Source: Acidobacteriota bacterium
GTDB taxonomy: Bacteria > Acidobacteriota > Vicinamibacteria > Vicinamibacterales > CAVVIG01
Length of the DNA: 36,167 nucleotides
Direction: 5' to 3'
Assembly: GCA_003222535.1 (NCBI GenBank)
Contig: QHWJ01000372.1
Location: 1 to 36,167 of the forward strand
The position numbers and the translations under genes are program-made. Shown here piece after piece: positions 7,460 through 14,536 of this stretch. A model generated the notes under the pieces. It was given only the letters and a program-made list of their open reading frames with translations. It ran no database searches and was not told the origin of the DNA. How positions within the stretch are numbered: the first letter of the stretch is position 1; every line of letters starts with the position of its first letter.

Positions 7460-7972
7460 TCACACTCCGACCGCTTGATAGTCGTACAGCATCGGCGGCT
7501 CCTTCCCGAGAAGCCGGAGATAAGTGTAAAGCTGGCCGCGGTGATGCCAGTGCTCGTCGTAGGCGAAGAGGAAATACTGCCAGGCCGGATGTGTTCCAAA
7601 TGGTGACTCGATTGGGCGGGCGATCTCTTGCTCTGACAGCGATCCGAAGATGTCCTCAGCGGCCCGGTGGCATGCAGCGGCGTACGCCAGCGCATCGCCC
7701 ACGGTGCCGAGCCCTTTGAGTGCTGAGGCGTTCGATTGATCCTCCGGGCTCGAGCCCTTCGCCATCTCGAACGTGAATCGCCCTTGTTGGGCCGCCTCCG
7801 CCAGAAGCTTCTCTTGACCGCAAATGTGAAAGATCAGCTCCCGAGGCGTTCGCATGCCAGGCTGTGGTCGAAAGCCGAGCTCATCATCCGTGAACGCGCT
7901 GATCGCGCGCATCGTGACGCCGTGTACCTGGTTGAAATAATCACGTCGCGCCATGAGCTGTTCCTTGTTCAT
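7460..7972 (-). CDS. DinB-fold (YfiT-like) putative metalloenzyme
   Basis: A 170-residue DinB-family protein. Metal-binding histidines are in ELIFHICGQEK and in DEHWHHRGQLYTYLRLLG, the characteristic last-helix motif. It opens MNKEQLMARRDYFNQVHG. The start at 7972 gives a normal family length, with GGAGGCGGAAAC just upstream. It is a diverged relative of the neighbouring convergent DinB gene, not a recent copy. It lies 57 bp downstream of the frameshifted HMGL-like gene on the same strand and may share its transcript. No specific substrate can be inferred. Confidence 0.88.
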   Translation of the reverse strand: MNKEQLMARRDYFNQVHGVTMRAISAFTDDELGFRPQPGMRTPRELIFHICGQEKLLAEAAQQGRFTFEMAKGSSPEDQSNASALKGLGTVGDALAYAAACHRAAEDIFGSLSEQEIARPIESPFGTHPAWQYFLFAYDEHWHHRGQLYTYLRLLGKEPPMLYDYQAVGV

Positions 7973-8029
7973 GTTTCCGCCTCCTTGGTCTTTACGGTGG
8001 ACACTCCGTTCACCTGGCTGCTCCAGCTC

Positions 8030-9258
8030 TTAGACGGACTCTTTCTGCAGCACGCGATCCACGATCGCTCTGAACTCGCCGGCCGTCAGCAGGTCTTTCT
8101 TTTCGAATGACTTTGCCTTCACCTGCTGGAGCATGGTCATCCGCTCCGCCTCGGTGGCCGTGACGCCGAGCTTCTCGCACCACTCCTCGATTGACGGCGG
8201 GCCGCTGTTCTTCCCGAGCACGATCGACACCGGTTTCTGCCCGACCAGCTCCGCCGAGAAGGGCACGAACTCGAGCGGATGATCCCTGCGCGCCAGACGG
8301 ATCCACCCGGCGATGATGCCCGACTCCACCTCGTACAGCTTGTCGCCGACAATGGGCCGGTTCGGGGAACCGAAACTCTTGCCAGATCGAGAACGAACCG
8401 CGAGGTCTCGCAGAGCTTCTCGGTGTGAATGCCGACGTCGATGCCGTACAGGCAGAGCAGCGACATCACGACGTCTTCCATGGGGACGTTGCCGGCCCGC
8501 TCGCCCAGGCCGGTGACCGTGGTCTGCGCGACGGAGGCTCCCGCCGTCAACGCGGAAATCGTGTTCGCCACGCCGAGCCCGAAATCCTGATGGCAGTGGA
8601 TCTCGACCGGCTTCTTCAGCCGCTCGATCACCTTCTTCACGACATGGCGCACGGCGTCCGGTGTGCACCCGCCCATCGAGTCCGCGATCGTCAACGCGTC
8701 CATGTGGCCTTCGGTCGCCACCTGCTCGACGATCTCCAGGAAGCGATTGAGCTCGGTGCGTGTCGCATCGATCGTGAAGAACACGGTATACAGCCCGGCC
8801 TCCTTTGCCGCGAGCGTCGCATCGATGGAGGACTTCATGGCGCGGTCCACGGTCCATCCGTAGGCGTTCCTGATCAGGTGATCGCTGGCCGGGATCTCGA
8901 TGACGACTCCCTTGCACCCGGCCGCCTTCACCACTTTGATCTCGTCGGGAATGCAGCGGGCAAAGCCGAAAACTTCTGATGTCAACCCGAGCGCGGCGAT
9001 GTCCTGTATCGCGGCCTTGTCCTGATCGGACACCGCGGGCATCCCCGCCTCGATCCGGTGCACGCCGAGCGCATCGAGCTTCCGGGCGATGGCGACTTTC
9101 TCCTCGCGGCGGAACACGACGGCCGTCTGCTGTTCACCGTCGCGGAGCGTGACGTCGTGAATTCTGATGTTCGGGGCGAAGTTGTAGTTCTTCCGAACCT
9201 CCGGCAGAAAGCAAAAGGGGCTGACATACCATTTGTCGGTTTTCCAAGGCTGATCCAT
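8030..9258 (-). pseudogene. HMGL-like / 2-isopropylmalate synthase-family gene with a frameshift
   Basis: Two frames together give one protein of about 409 residues. The first frame starts at ATG 9258 (GGAGG upstream). It carries the HMGL-like TIM barrel: RDGEQ at residues 39-43, HCHQDFGLGVANT with metal ligands His221/His223, and GLGERAGNVPMED. At about 8380, in CTGGCAAGAG, the frame shifts by one base. The sequel KSFGSPNRPIVGDKLYEVES and the rest continue in the next frame to a TAA at 8030. One missing base would repair it. The family condenses acetyl-CoA or pyruvate with 2-oxoacids, or cleaves the products (isopropylmalate, homocitrate, citramalate synthases); the exact reaction is unknown. 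It may be a genuine recent pseudogene or a base error in the assembly. Confidence 0.85.
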
Positions 9259-9324
9259 GTGGCCTCCGAATAGGAGCTCGAATCAGGGATGATACACCCA
9301 GCCGAGCACCAGACATCGTGTAGG

Positions 9325-9367
9325 GCGGGCCTTTCAGGCCCGCTGAGGCGACCCTGAAAGGGTCGCC
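9325..9367. repeat. pair of TTTCA/TGAAA-core palindromes
   Basis: Two adjacent hairpins in the divergent gap 9259-9452: arms GCGGGCC/GGCCCGC around TTTCA (9325-9343), and arms GGCGACCC/GGGTCGCC around TGAAA (9347-9367). Both are bracketed by GTAGGGC and its complement GCCCTAC. The second hairpin word recurs inside the PhzF gene at 35260-35337. The rest of the gap is A/T-poor, with TATCAT at 9439-9444 just before the molybdenum hydroxylase start. Confidence 0.8.
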
Positions 9368-9452
9368 CTACGACAAACACCTCTAATGACGCCGCGCTAA
9401 AGTTGACGCGCTGCGTCGGGGGCCGGCTCCGGCTGCGCTATCATGACGTGGG

Positions 9453-12326
9453 ATGCCGAGCGTCACATTCAACTTGAATGGACAGATCACAGCGGCCTCG
9501 TACGAGCCCGGGATGCACTTCCTCGACGTGTTGCGCGAAGAGTGCGGCGTGGTGTCGGCGAAAGACGGATGCGCTCCGGAAGGCACCTGCGGCTGCTGCC
9601 TCGTCCTGATCGATGGGCACCCGGCGCTGGCCTGCTTGCGCAAACCGGAACAGATGGCCGGCCATAACGTCGTCACCGTCGAGGGACTTGCCGACGACAC
9701 GCGCCGCATATTGGGGGAAGCGTTTGTGCTCGAAGGGGGTGTGCAATGCGGGTTCTGCATCCCCGGGATCGTCATTCGCGCCGCCTCGCTGATGCGGCGG
9801 GGGGTGACCAGCGATCGCCGGGCGGTCGCAAAGGCGCTCGACGGCCATCTGTGCCGCTGCACCGGTTACGGACGGATCATCGACGCCATTCAGACGGCAG
9901 GCGACGCCTGCAGGAATGGCGGACGCCTTCCGCGCAGCGAGCCGCGACGGCATCTGTTCTTTGGTGAAGAGTTCGGGCTGAGTCGCAATCCTGCCTTCGT
10001 CAAGGGTAACGGCGCGAACAATACGGTCCGCCTGAAGGCGGACGCCACGTTGTCCGACGCTCCATTAGTGTCCGGCTTCAGCCGGACCAAGGGCAACGGC
10101 AACGGGATCGGAACGTGTACTCCGAGGCTTGGCGGGCTGGAGCAGTCCTTGGGCGAGCGGCCCTTCGTCGGCGACATGTTCGTTCCCGGGATGCTCCACG
10201 GGGCGGTCGTGCTCAGCAAACATCCGCGGGCGAGAGTGTTGGCGATTCGCACCTCCGCCGCGGCGGCGATGCCAGGCGTCGTGCGGGTGTTCACGGCGGC
10301 TGATGTTCCGGGCGGACGTGGTACTGGGCTCAACGTACCCGATCTGCCGGTGTTCGTCGCTGTCGGCGAAACGACCTGCTGCGTCGGAGACTTTCTCGCG
10401 ATGGCCGTCGCGGATACGGCGTTTCACGCGCGACAGGCGACCGGAAAAATCGATGTGGACTACGAGGTGCTCGAGCCGGTCACGGATCCCGTTGCTGCCC
10501 TCGCGCCAGGCGCGCCGCAAGTCCATTCGGGCGACACGCTATACCCCGCTCCGAACCTCGTCGAGACCACAGCCTTTTCCCGCGGCAACGTGGATGCCGC
10601 ATTGGCCGCATCGGCGCATGTCATCGAGGAGACGTTCGTCACGCAGCCGGTCGAGCCGGCGTTTCTCGAGCCGGAAGCGTGCCTGGCGGTTCCTCAGGGG
10701 AATGGCATCAAGGTACACACGCAAAGCCAGGGGTCGGTCTTCGACCACCTTCAGATCGCCAGAGTACTGAACCTGCCACCCGGGGATGTGGAAATCGTGC
10801 TCGCGGCCAGCGGCGGCGCCTTCGGCGCGAAGGAAGAGTTGTCGATTCAGGCGCAGACCGCAGTGGCGGCGCTCCTGCTGGGCCGTCCGGTGAAAACCGT
10901 GCTGACGCGCGCGCAATCCACGCAGCATCACGTCAAGCGGCATCCGATGACGCTGAAGTACACCGTCGGCGCCGACGCCGGCGGGCATCTGTTGGCGGTG
11001 CGCGCCCGGATTCTCGGAGATGCGGGTGGCTACGCCGGCACGAGCGGCAAATGCCTGCTGCGCGCCGCGTGCCATTCGTGCGGGCCGTACCGAGTCCCGA
11101 ATGTGGATGTCGAATCGAAGGCCGTCTACACCAACAATCCCACGAGCGGAGCCATGCGCGGCTTCGGCAGCAACCAGGCGCAGTTCGCCATGGAAGGCGT
11201 CATGGACCGCCTGGCGGAGAAAGTGGGCGTGGATGGGTGGGACATCCGTGAACGGAACATCCTCAATCCCGGCGACGCCTTCGGCACGGGCCAGATCATG
11301 AGGGAGAGCGTCCGCGGCATGAGGGCGTCGCTCGAAGCCGTGAAGAAGGTGTACAAGACCGCGAAATTCAAAGGCATCGGCTGCGGCATCAAGAGCACCG
11401 GGCTTGGAAACGGCACGATCGAGGGCGGGCACATCGTCATTCGCGTCGTGGAAGGCGGCCCGACTTCGCGCTCCCGCCCTCGGTCGGGCGGCGCCGAAGC
11501 GTTCGGCGGAGGCGCCCGCGTCGAGATTCTCAACGGTTACACGGAAATGGGGCAGGGCGTCTACACGGCGACCATGCAGGCTGTCTGTGAAGAAACGCGA
11601 CTGCCGGCGGACATCATGACCGTTCGCTGGGACAGGGAGCTCGGCAACAGGTGCGGCGAGACGTGGGCGTCGCGCGCCACGACGCTGAGCTGCGCGGCGG
11701 CGCAGGAGGCGGCGCGGAAACTGGCCGCCGATCTCGACGAGAGCGTCCGGCTGAAGCCGGACACCACGTACGAGGACGCGCTCGGGCAACTCGTGGGTCG
11801 CGAGTACGCCGGGGAGTACGTGTGTAATTTCACGACCAGGCCCGGGACTCCTGAAGCCGTCACCAATCCGACCACCCACTTGACGTTCAGCTACTCCACG
11901 CAGGTGGTCATCCTTGGGGACGATGGCCGGCTCGAGCGCGTGGTGGCGGCTCACGACGTCGGCCGCGCCATCAACCCGAGGCTGTGCGCCGAACAGATGG
12001 AGGGTGGCGTGCACATGGGGCTGGGCTACGCGCTCTCCGAGACCTTCACGTCCACGGATGGCACGCCGGACTCATTGTCGCTGCGCGATCTCGGCATCGT
12101 CAGGGCGAAGCACATGCCGAAGGTCGATGTCATCCTGATCGAAGTTCCCGATGAAGTCGGGGGCTATGGTGCCAAGGGCGTCGGCGAAATCGGGTGTGTC
12201 GCAACGGCCGGCGCGGTCGCCGGCGCCCTGCATTCCCATGACGGAGTCCGCCGCTTCCGGCTGCCGATGGACGATTCGGCGGCGGCAGCGACATCGATTC
12301 CGAAATCGCGACACGCCGGTTCCTAG
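9453..12326 (+). CDS. fused [2Fe-2S]-molybdopterin hydroxylase (selenium-dependent xanthine dehydrogenase-like)
   Basis: A 957-residue xanthine oxidase-family enzyme joining the iron-sulfur and molybdopterin subunits. Plant-type [2Fe-2S] cysteines are C40, C46, C49 and C61; the second cluster has C99, C102, C134 and C136 (HLCRCTGYGR). The molybdopterin part starts near residue 215 and shows SGGAFGAKEE, GAMRGFGSNQAQFAMEG, NGYTEMGQGV and GYGAKGVGEIG, the last with the usual catalytic Glu. The fused layout and GFGSNQAQFA region match what I recall of the selenium-dependent xanthine dehydrogenase group. Likely role: hydroxylation of a purine or other N-heterocycle. No FAD subunit is nearby, so the electron acceptor is unclear. 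Three repeat-derived insertions lie in frame (10026-10087, 11459-11512, 11745-11762). No Shine-Dalgarno sequence is visible; TATCAT 8 nt before the ATG hints at a leaderless message. Confidence 0.9.
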   Translation: MPSVTFNLNGQITAASYEPGMHFLDVLREECGVVSAKDGCAPEGTCGCCLVLIDGHPALACLRKPEQMAGHNVVTVEGLADDTRRILGEAFVLEGGVQCGFCIPGIVIRAASLMRRGVTSDRRAVAKALDGHLCRCTGYGRIIDAIQTAGDACRNGGRLPRSEPRRHLFFGEEFGLSRNPAFVKGNGANNTVRLKADATLSDAPLVSGFSRTKGNGNGIGTCTPRLGGLEQSLGERPFVGDMFVPGMLHGAVVLSKHPRARVLAIRTSAAAAMPGVVRVFTAADVPGGRGTGLNVPDLPVFVAVGETTCCVGDFLAMAVADTAFHARQATGKIDVDYEVLEPVTDPVAALAPGAPQVHSGDTLYPAPNLVETTAFSRGNVDAALAASAHVIEETFVTQPVEPAFLEPEACLAVPQGNGIKVHTQSQGSVFDHLQIARVLNLPPGDVEIVLAASGGAFGAKEELSIQAQTAVAALLLGRPVKTVLTRAQSTQHHVKRHPMTLKYTVGADAGGHLLAVRARILGDAGGYAGTSGKCLLRAACHSCGPYRVPNVDVESKAVYTNNPTSGAMRGFGSNQAQFAMEGVMDRLAEKVGVDGWDIRERNILNPGDAFGTGQIMRESVRGMRASLEAVKKVYKTAKFKGIGCGIKSTGLGNGTIEGGHIVIRVVEGGPTSRSRPRSGGAEAFGGGARVEILNGYTEMGQGVYTATMQAVCEETRLPADIMTVRWDRELGNRCGETWASRATTLSCAAAQEAARKLAADLDESVRLKPDTTYEDALGQLVGREYAGEYVCNFTTRPGTPEAVTNPTTHLTFSYSTQVVILGDDGRLERVVAAHDVGRAINPRLCAEQMEGGVHMGLGYALSETFTSTDGTPDSLSLRDLGIVRAKHMPKVDVILIEVPDEVGGYGAKGVGEIGCVATAGAVAGALHSHDGVRRFRLPMDDSAAAATSIPKSRHAGS
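10026..10087. repeat. inverted pair of TGAA/TTCA palindromes inside a gene
   Basis: GTCCGCCTGAAGGCGGAC (10026-10043) and GTCCGGCTTCAGCCGGAC (10070-10087) lie in opposite orientation and encode a VRLKADAT and VSGFSRT linker. They sit between the iron-sulfur and molybdopterin parts of the hydroxylase, without breaking the frame. Confidence 0.88.
11459..11512. repeat. in-frame repeat-like insertion in the molybdenum hydroxylase
   Basis: A segment encoding about PTSRSRPRSGGAEAFGGG separates the VEGG and ARVEILNGYTEMGQG strands, which are normally joined by a short turn in this family. It holds an inverted repeat CCGCCC/GGGCGG (11474-11491) and a GCCGAAGCGTTCGGC palindrome. Confidence 0.6.
11745..11762. 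repeat. in-frame GTCCGGCTGAAGCCGGAC palindrome
   Basis: A perfect palindrome with arms GTCCGGC/GCCGGAC around TGAA, followed by ACACCACGT. It encodes VRLKPDTT in the hydroxylase. It is the same element as the inner copies at 10026-10087 (ACGCCACGT follows that copy). Confidence 0.88.
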
Positions 12327-12503
12327 GGACGGTTTGAAAACCGTCGGCTACGGATAAAATGCCACCACGAAAACACGAAAACCGACGAAGAGCACGAAGA
12401 AGATCAGTTCTTCTTCTCGATTCTTCGAGAGCTTCGCGTCTTCGTGGTCCCGGCGGCTCTTCGACGTGCGGATCGGAGGTAGAGCATCGAGAGGAGGAAG
12501 CAC
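12327..12503. repeat. gap with palindrome and CACGAAAACACG-type tract
   Basis: Right after the hydroxylase stop codon TAG comes GACGGTTTGAAAACCGTC (12328-12345, arms GACGGTT/AACCGTC, core TGAA). From 12362 to about 12450 there is a tract of CACGAAAACACGAAAAC and TTCTTCGAGAG words. No gene is visible. The gap ends with GAGGAGG at 12491-12497, the ribosome-binding site of the next gene. Confidence 0.75.
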
Positions 12504-12893
12504 GTGAGACGCGCACTGCTGACCCTGCTGATTGGAGCCGTGGCGCCCGGTGTGTCGACGTCCGCCCACCATTCGTTCGCGGCCCACTACGTCGAGGACC
12601 AGAGCGTGTCGATTGAGGGCGATCTCGTGCAGTTCGAGTACCGCAATCCGCACTCGTGGGTTCACGTAAACGCCAGGGATGAGACCGGCGTGATGCGGCA
12701 GGTTGAGGCGGAGTGGGCCAGTGCCCCGCGGCTCAAACAGTGGGGCATCAGTGAGGACACGCTGAAACCCGGCGATCGCGTCATCATAACCGGCAGTCCC
12801 TCGCGCAATCCCACCGAGTACAGGATGCATCTGAAGAGCATCCAGCGACGCGCCGATGGCTGGCAGTGGGCCGGGCCGGCCACCCGCCGCTGA
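12504..12893 (+). CDS. DUF6152-family exported protein
   Basis: A 129-residue protein with a Sec signal peptide (MRRALLTLLIGAVAPGVSTSA) followed at once by HHSFAAHY. That opening, with later segments EGDLVQFEYRNPHSWVHV and LKPGDRVIITGSPSRN, is the pattern I know for DUF6152, a small periplasmic beta-barrel-like family of unknown function common in Acidobacteriota and Proteobacteria. The start is GTG 12504 with GAGGAGG 6 nt upstream, a strong site. It lies between the molybdenum hydroxylase and the M24-fold gene on the same strand. No enzyme activity is indicated. Confidence 0.85.
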   Translation: MRRALLTLLIGAVAPGVSTSAHHSFAAHYVEDQSVSIEGDLVQFEYRNPHSWVHVNARDETGVMRQVEAEWASAPRLKQWGISEDTLKPGDRVIITGSPSRNPTEYRMHLKSIQRRADGWQWAGPATRR

Positions 12894-12932
12894 CCGCTCA
12901 AAGGCAGATACGCGCGCACAATCCCACGATCC

Positions 12933-12975
12933 GCGTGTCGTGTTTTTCTTCGTGCCTTCGTGTTTTCGTGGTTGC
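12933..12975. repeat. TTCGTGTTTTCGTGG-type tract
   Basis: A T/G-rich run of words such as TTCTTCGTGCCTTCGTGTTTT in the 160-bp gap before the M24-fold gene. It is the reverse complement of the tract at 12362-12450, and of the same kind as 17935-17985 and 30642-30668. Confidence 0.7.
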
Positions 12976-12977
12976 AT

Positions 12978-13005
12978 TTTGGGCGTGGACGGTGCGTGGT
13001 ATAGT
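12978..13005 (+). promoter_or_regulatory. candidate extended -10 promoter for the M24-fold gene
   Basis: TATAGT (13000-13005) is preceded by TGG, giving the extended -10 form TGNTATAGT. TTTGGG lies 16 bp upstream as a weak -35. Predicted initiation is about 13012, with AGGAGGG following at 13032. Confidence 0.4.
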
Positions 13006-13031
13006 CCCACGCGTTTTGAATCGATTTGTTC

Positions 13032-13057
13032 AGGAGGGAACGGTGGCAATCAGATGA
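13032..13057 (+). other. strong ribosome-binding site with four-codon mini-ORF overlapping the M24 start
   Basis: AGGAGGG at 13032-13038 is ideally placed for GTG 13043, which opens GTG GCA ATC AGA TGA (peptide MAIR). The TGA overlaps the ATG (13054) of the M24-fold gene as ATGA. From the ATG itself the Shine-Dalgarno is about 16 nt away, too far for direct use. Either a coupling mini-ORF or a one-base assembly error. Confidence 0.4.
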
Positions 13058-14355
13058 GCAAGTCTGACGAGAAGCACTCCGGGATGGACATCAGTTTCAT
13101 CGGCAAACCGCATGAATGGGATCCCCGCCGCTTGTACAGCCAGACTGGCGCCGACTGGCAATACCGCGTCGATTTCGACCGCCTGCGCCGCGAGCGACTG
13201 GCTCGCCTGCGCGATCAGATGAAGGCCGACGACCTCGCCGCGCTGGTGTTGTTCGCCGGCGCGAATATCCGCTACGCCACGGCGTCCTATCAGGGCAATT
13301 GGAAATACAACATCAACATTCGCTACGCCGTGCTGCCCGCGAACGGTGAGCCCGTGCTGTTCGAGACAGCCGGCTCCGACCTGCAATGCGCCAAAATCGA
13401 TCTGCCGTGGATGGCAGATCGCATCAGGCCCGCCATCACCTGGCAATGGGCCGAGGGCGCGGTCCCGTACATGGCCGGCCGGATGGCCGGGAGCGTGATG
13501 GACGTCCTCAAAGAGCACAAGGTCGAGAAGGAGCGGATCGGGATCGACAACCTGGACATGCCCGCCCTCGAAGCCTTTCACCAGGCTGGCCTGAACATGG
13601 TGAACGGCTGGCCGGCCATCTCGAGGGCGCGCACCGTCAAGACGCGGGACGAGGTCGAGCTGCTGAAGCAGGCGTCCAGCATCGGCGACGCTGCGATGTG
13701 GAAGATCAAGTATGAGTGGCTCAAGCCCGGTGTCCGCGAGCGTGACATCGAAGCGAAAGTGCACGAGTTCATGCTCGAGCGCGGCTGCGAAATCATCTAC
13801 GACATCATCGTCGCCTCCGGCGGGAACACCAGCCCCTATCGACGCTGGGCCACCGACAAGCTGATCCGTCAGGGCGACCTCGTCATCGTCGACATCAACG
13901 CGGTCGGCCCGTCCGGGTACTTCATCGACTTCGTGCGCTGCTTCAAGTGCGGCGGCCCGTACGGGACGAAGATGACGCAGAAGGAAATCGATCTGTATCG
14001 AGAGGTCTACGACTCGATGTACGCCGGCCTCGACAACCTGCGGCCCGGCAGGACGACCGCGGACGTGGCGAAGGCGTTCCCCGAATACGACGATGACAAG
14101 TACGGGACGGTGACGCTGCAGCAGTTCGCGCACAGCATCGGCATCACGCTGTATGAGGGCATGTGGATTTCACGGGCCTATTCGTTGAAGTATCCCGCCG
14201 AGATCAAAGAGAACATGTACTTTGCGATCGAGACATTCGCCGGCCATCCGGGGCTCGAGCAGACCTGCCGCCTGGAAGAGAACGTGCTCGTGACGGCGAA
14301 AGGCCCCGTCGTCTTCACGCGCATGGAACACATGGAAGAAGCGATGGCTCGGTGA
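13054..14355 (+). CDS. M24-fold (Xaa-Pro peptidase/creatinase-like) hydrolase
   Basis: A 433-residue cytoplasmic protein of the pita-bread fold. The N-terminal creatinase-type domain covers about residues 40-170 (NIRYATASYQGN). The metal-binding set is Asp280 (VDIN), Asp292 (IDF), His360 (FAHSIG), Glu393 (IETF) and Glu408/409 (LEEN), in the M24 order. The second His of the HGxGxxxHExP motif of true Pro-peptidases is not seen; the sequence there is HSIGITLYEGMW. This makes a non-peptidase member (for example the creatinase or DddP lyase branches) worth considering. Dipeptidase activity is therefore only one option. Translation may be coupled to an upstream mini-ORF. It is followed by a 464-bp repeat block and then two dehydrogenase genes. 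Confidence 0.85.
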   Translation: MSKSDEKHSGMDISFIGKPHEWDPRRLYSQTGADWQYRVDFDRLRRERLARLRDQMKADDLAALVLFAGANIRYATASYQGNWKYNINIRYAVLPANGEPVLFETAGSDLQCAKIDLPWMADRIRPAITWQWAEGAVPYMAGRMAGSVMDVLKEHKVEKERIGIDNLDMPALEAFHQAGLNMVNGWPAISRARTVKTRDEVELLKQASSIGDAAMWKIKYEWLKPGVRERDIEAKVHEFMLERGCEIIYDIIVASGGNTSPYRRWATDKLIRQGDLVIVDINAVGPSGYFIDFVRCFKCGGPYGTKMTQKEIDLYREVYDSMYAGLDNLRPGRTTADVAKAFPEYDDDKYGTVTLQQFAHSIGITLYEGMWISRAYSLKYPAEIKENMYFAIETFAGHPGLEQTCRLEENVLVTAKGPVVFTRMEHMEEAMAR

Positions 14356-14392
14356 CAATGGTCCTTGGTCCTTGGTACTGGGTTCTTGGTCC

Positions 14393-14536
14393 GTCCCGGG
14401 TCCTTGGTCCGTCCCGGGTCCTTGGTCCGTCCCGGGTCCTTGGTCCGTCCCGGGTCCTTGGTCCGTCCCGGGTCCTTGGTCCGTCCCGGGTCCTTGGTCC
14501 GTCCCGGGTCCTTGGTCCGTCCCGAGGCCTTGGTCC
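14393..14536. repeat. 18-bp tandem array, 7 perfect units plus one variant
   Basis: The unit GTCCCGGGTCCTTGGTCC is repeated without change seven times (14393-14518); an eighth copy (14519-14536) has AGGC for GGGT. Partial units precede it from 14360. All three forward frames stay open because 18 is a multiple of three, but the encoded LVRPGS-type repeats have no start signal or family likeness, so I do not call a gene. Confidence 0.95.

Noticed and set aside
9453-12326. Selenocysteine in the hydroxylase
   Set aside because: No in-frame TGA; in this family selenium is a labile cofactor ligand and not encoded.
14393-14536. CRISPR-like regular array
   Set aside because: The units are directly joined with no unique spacers and no cas genes are in the window.
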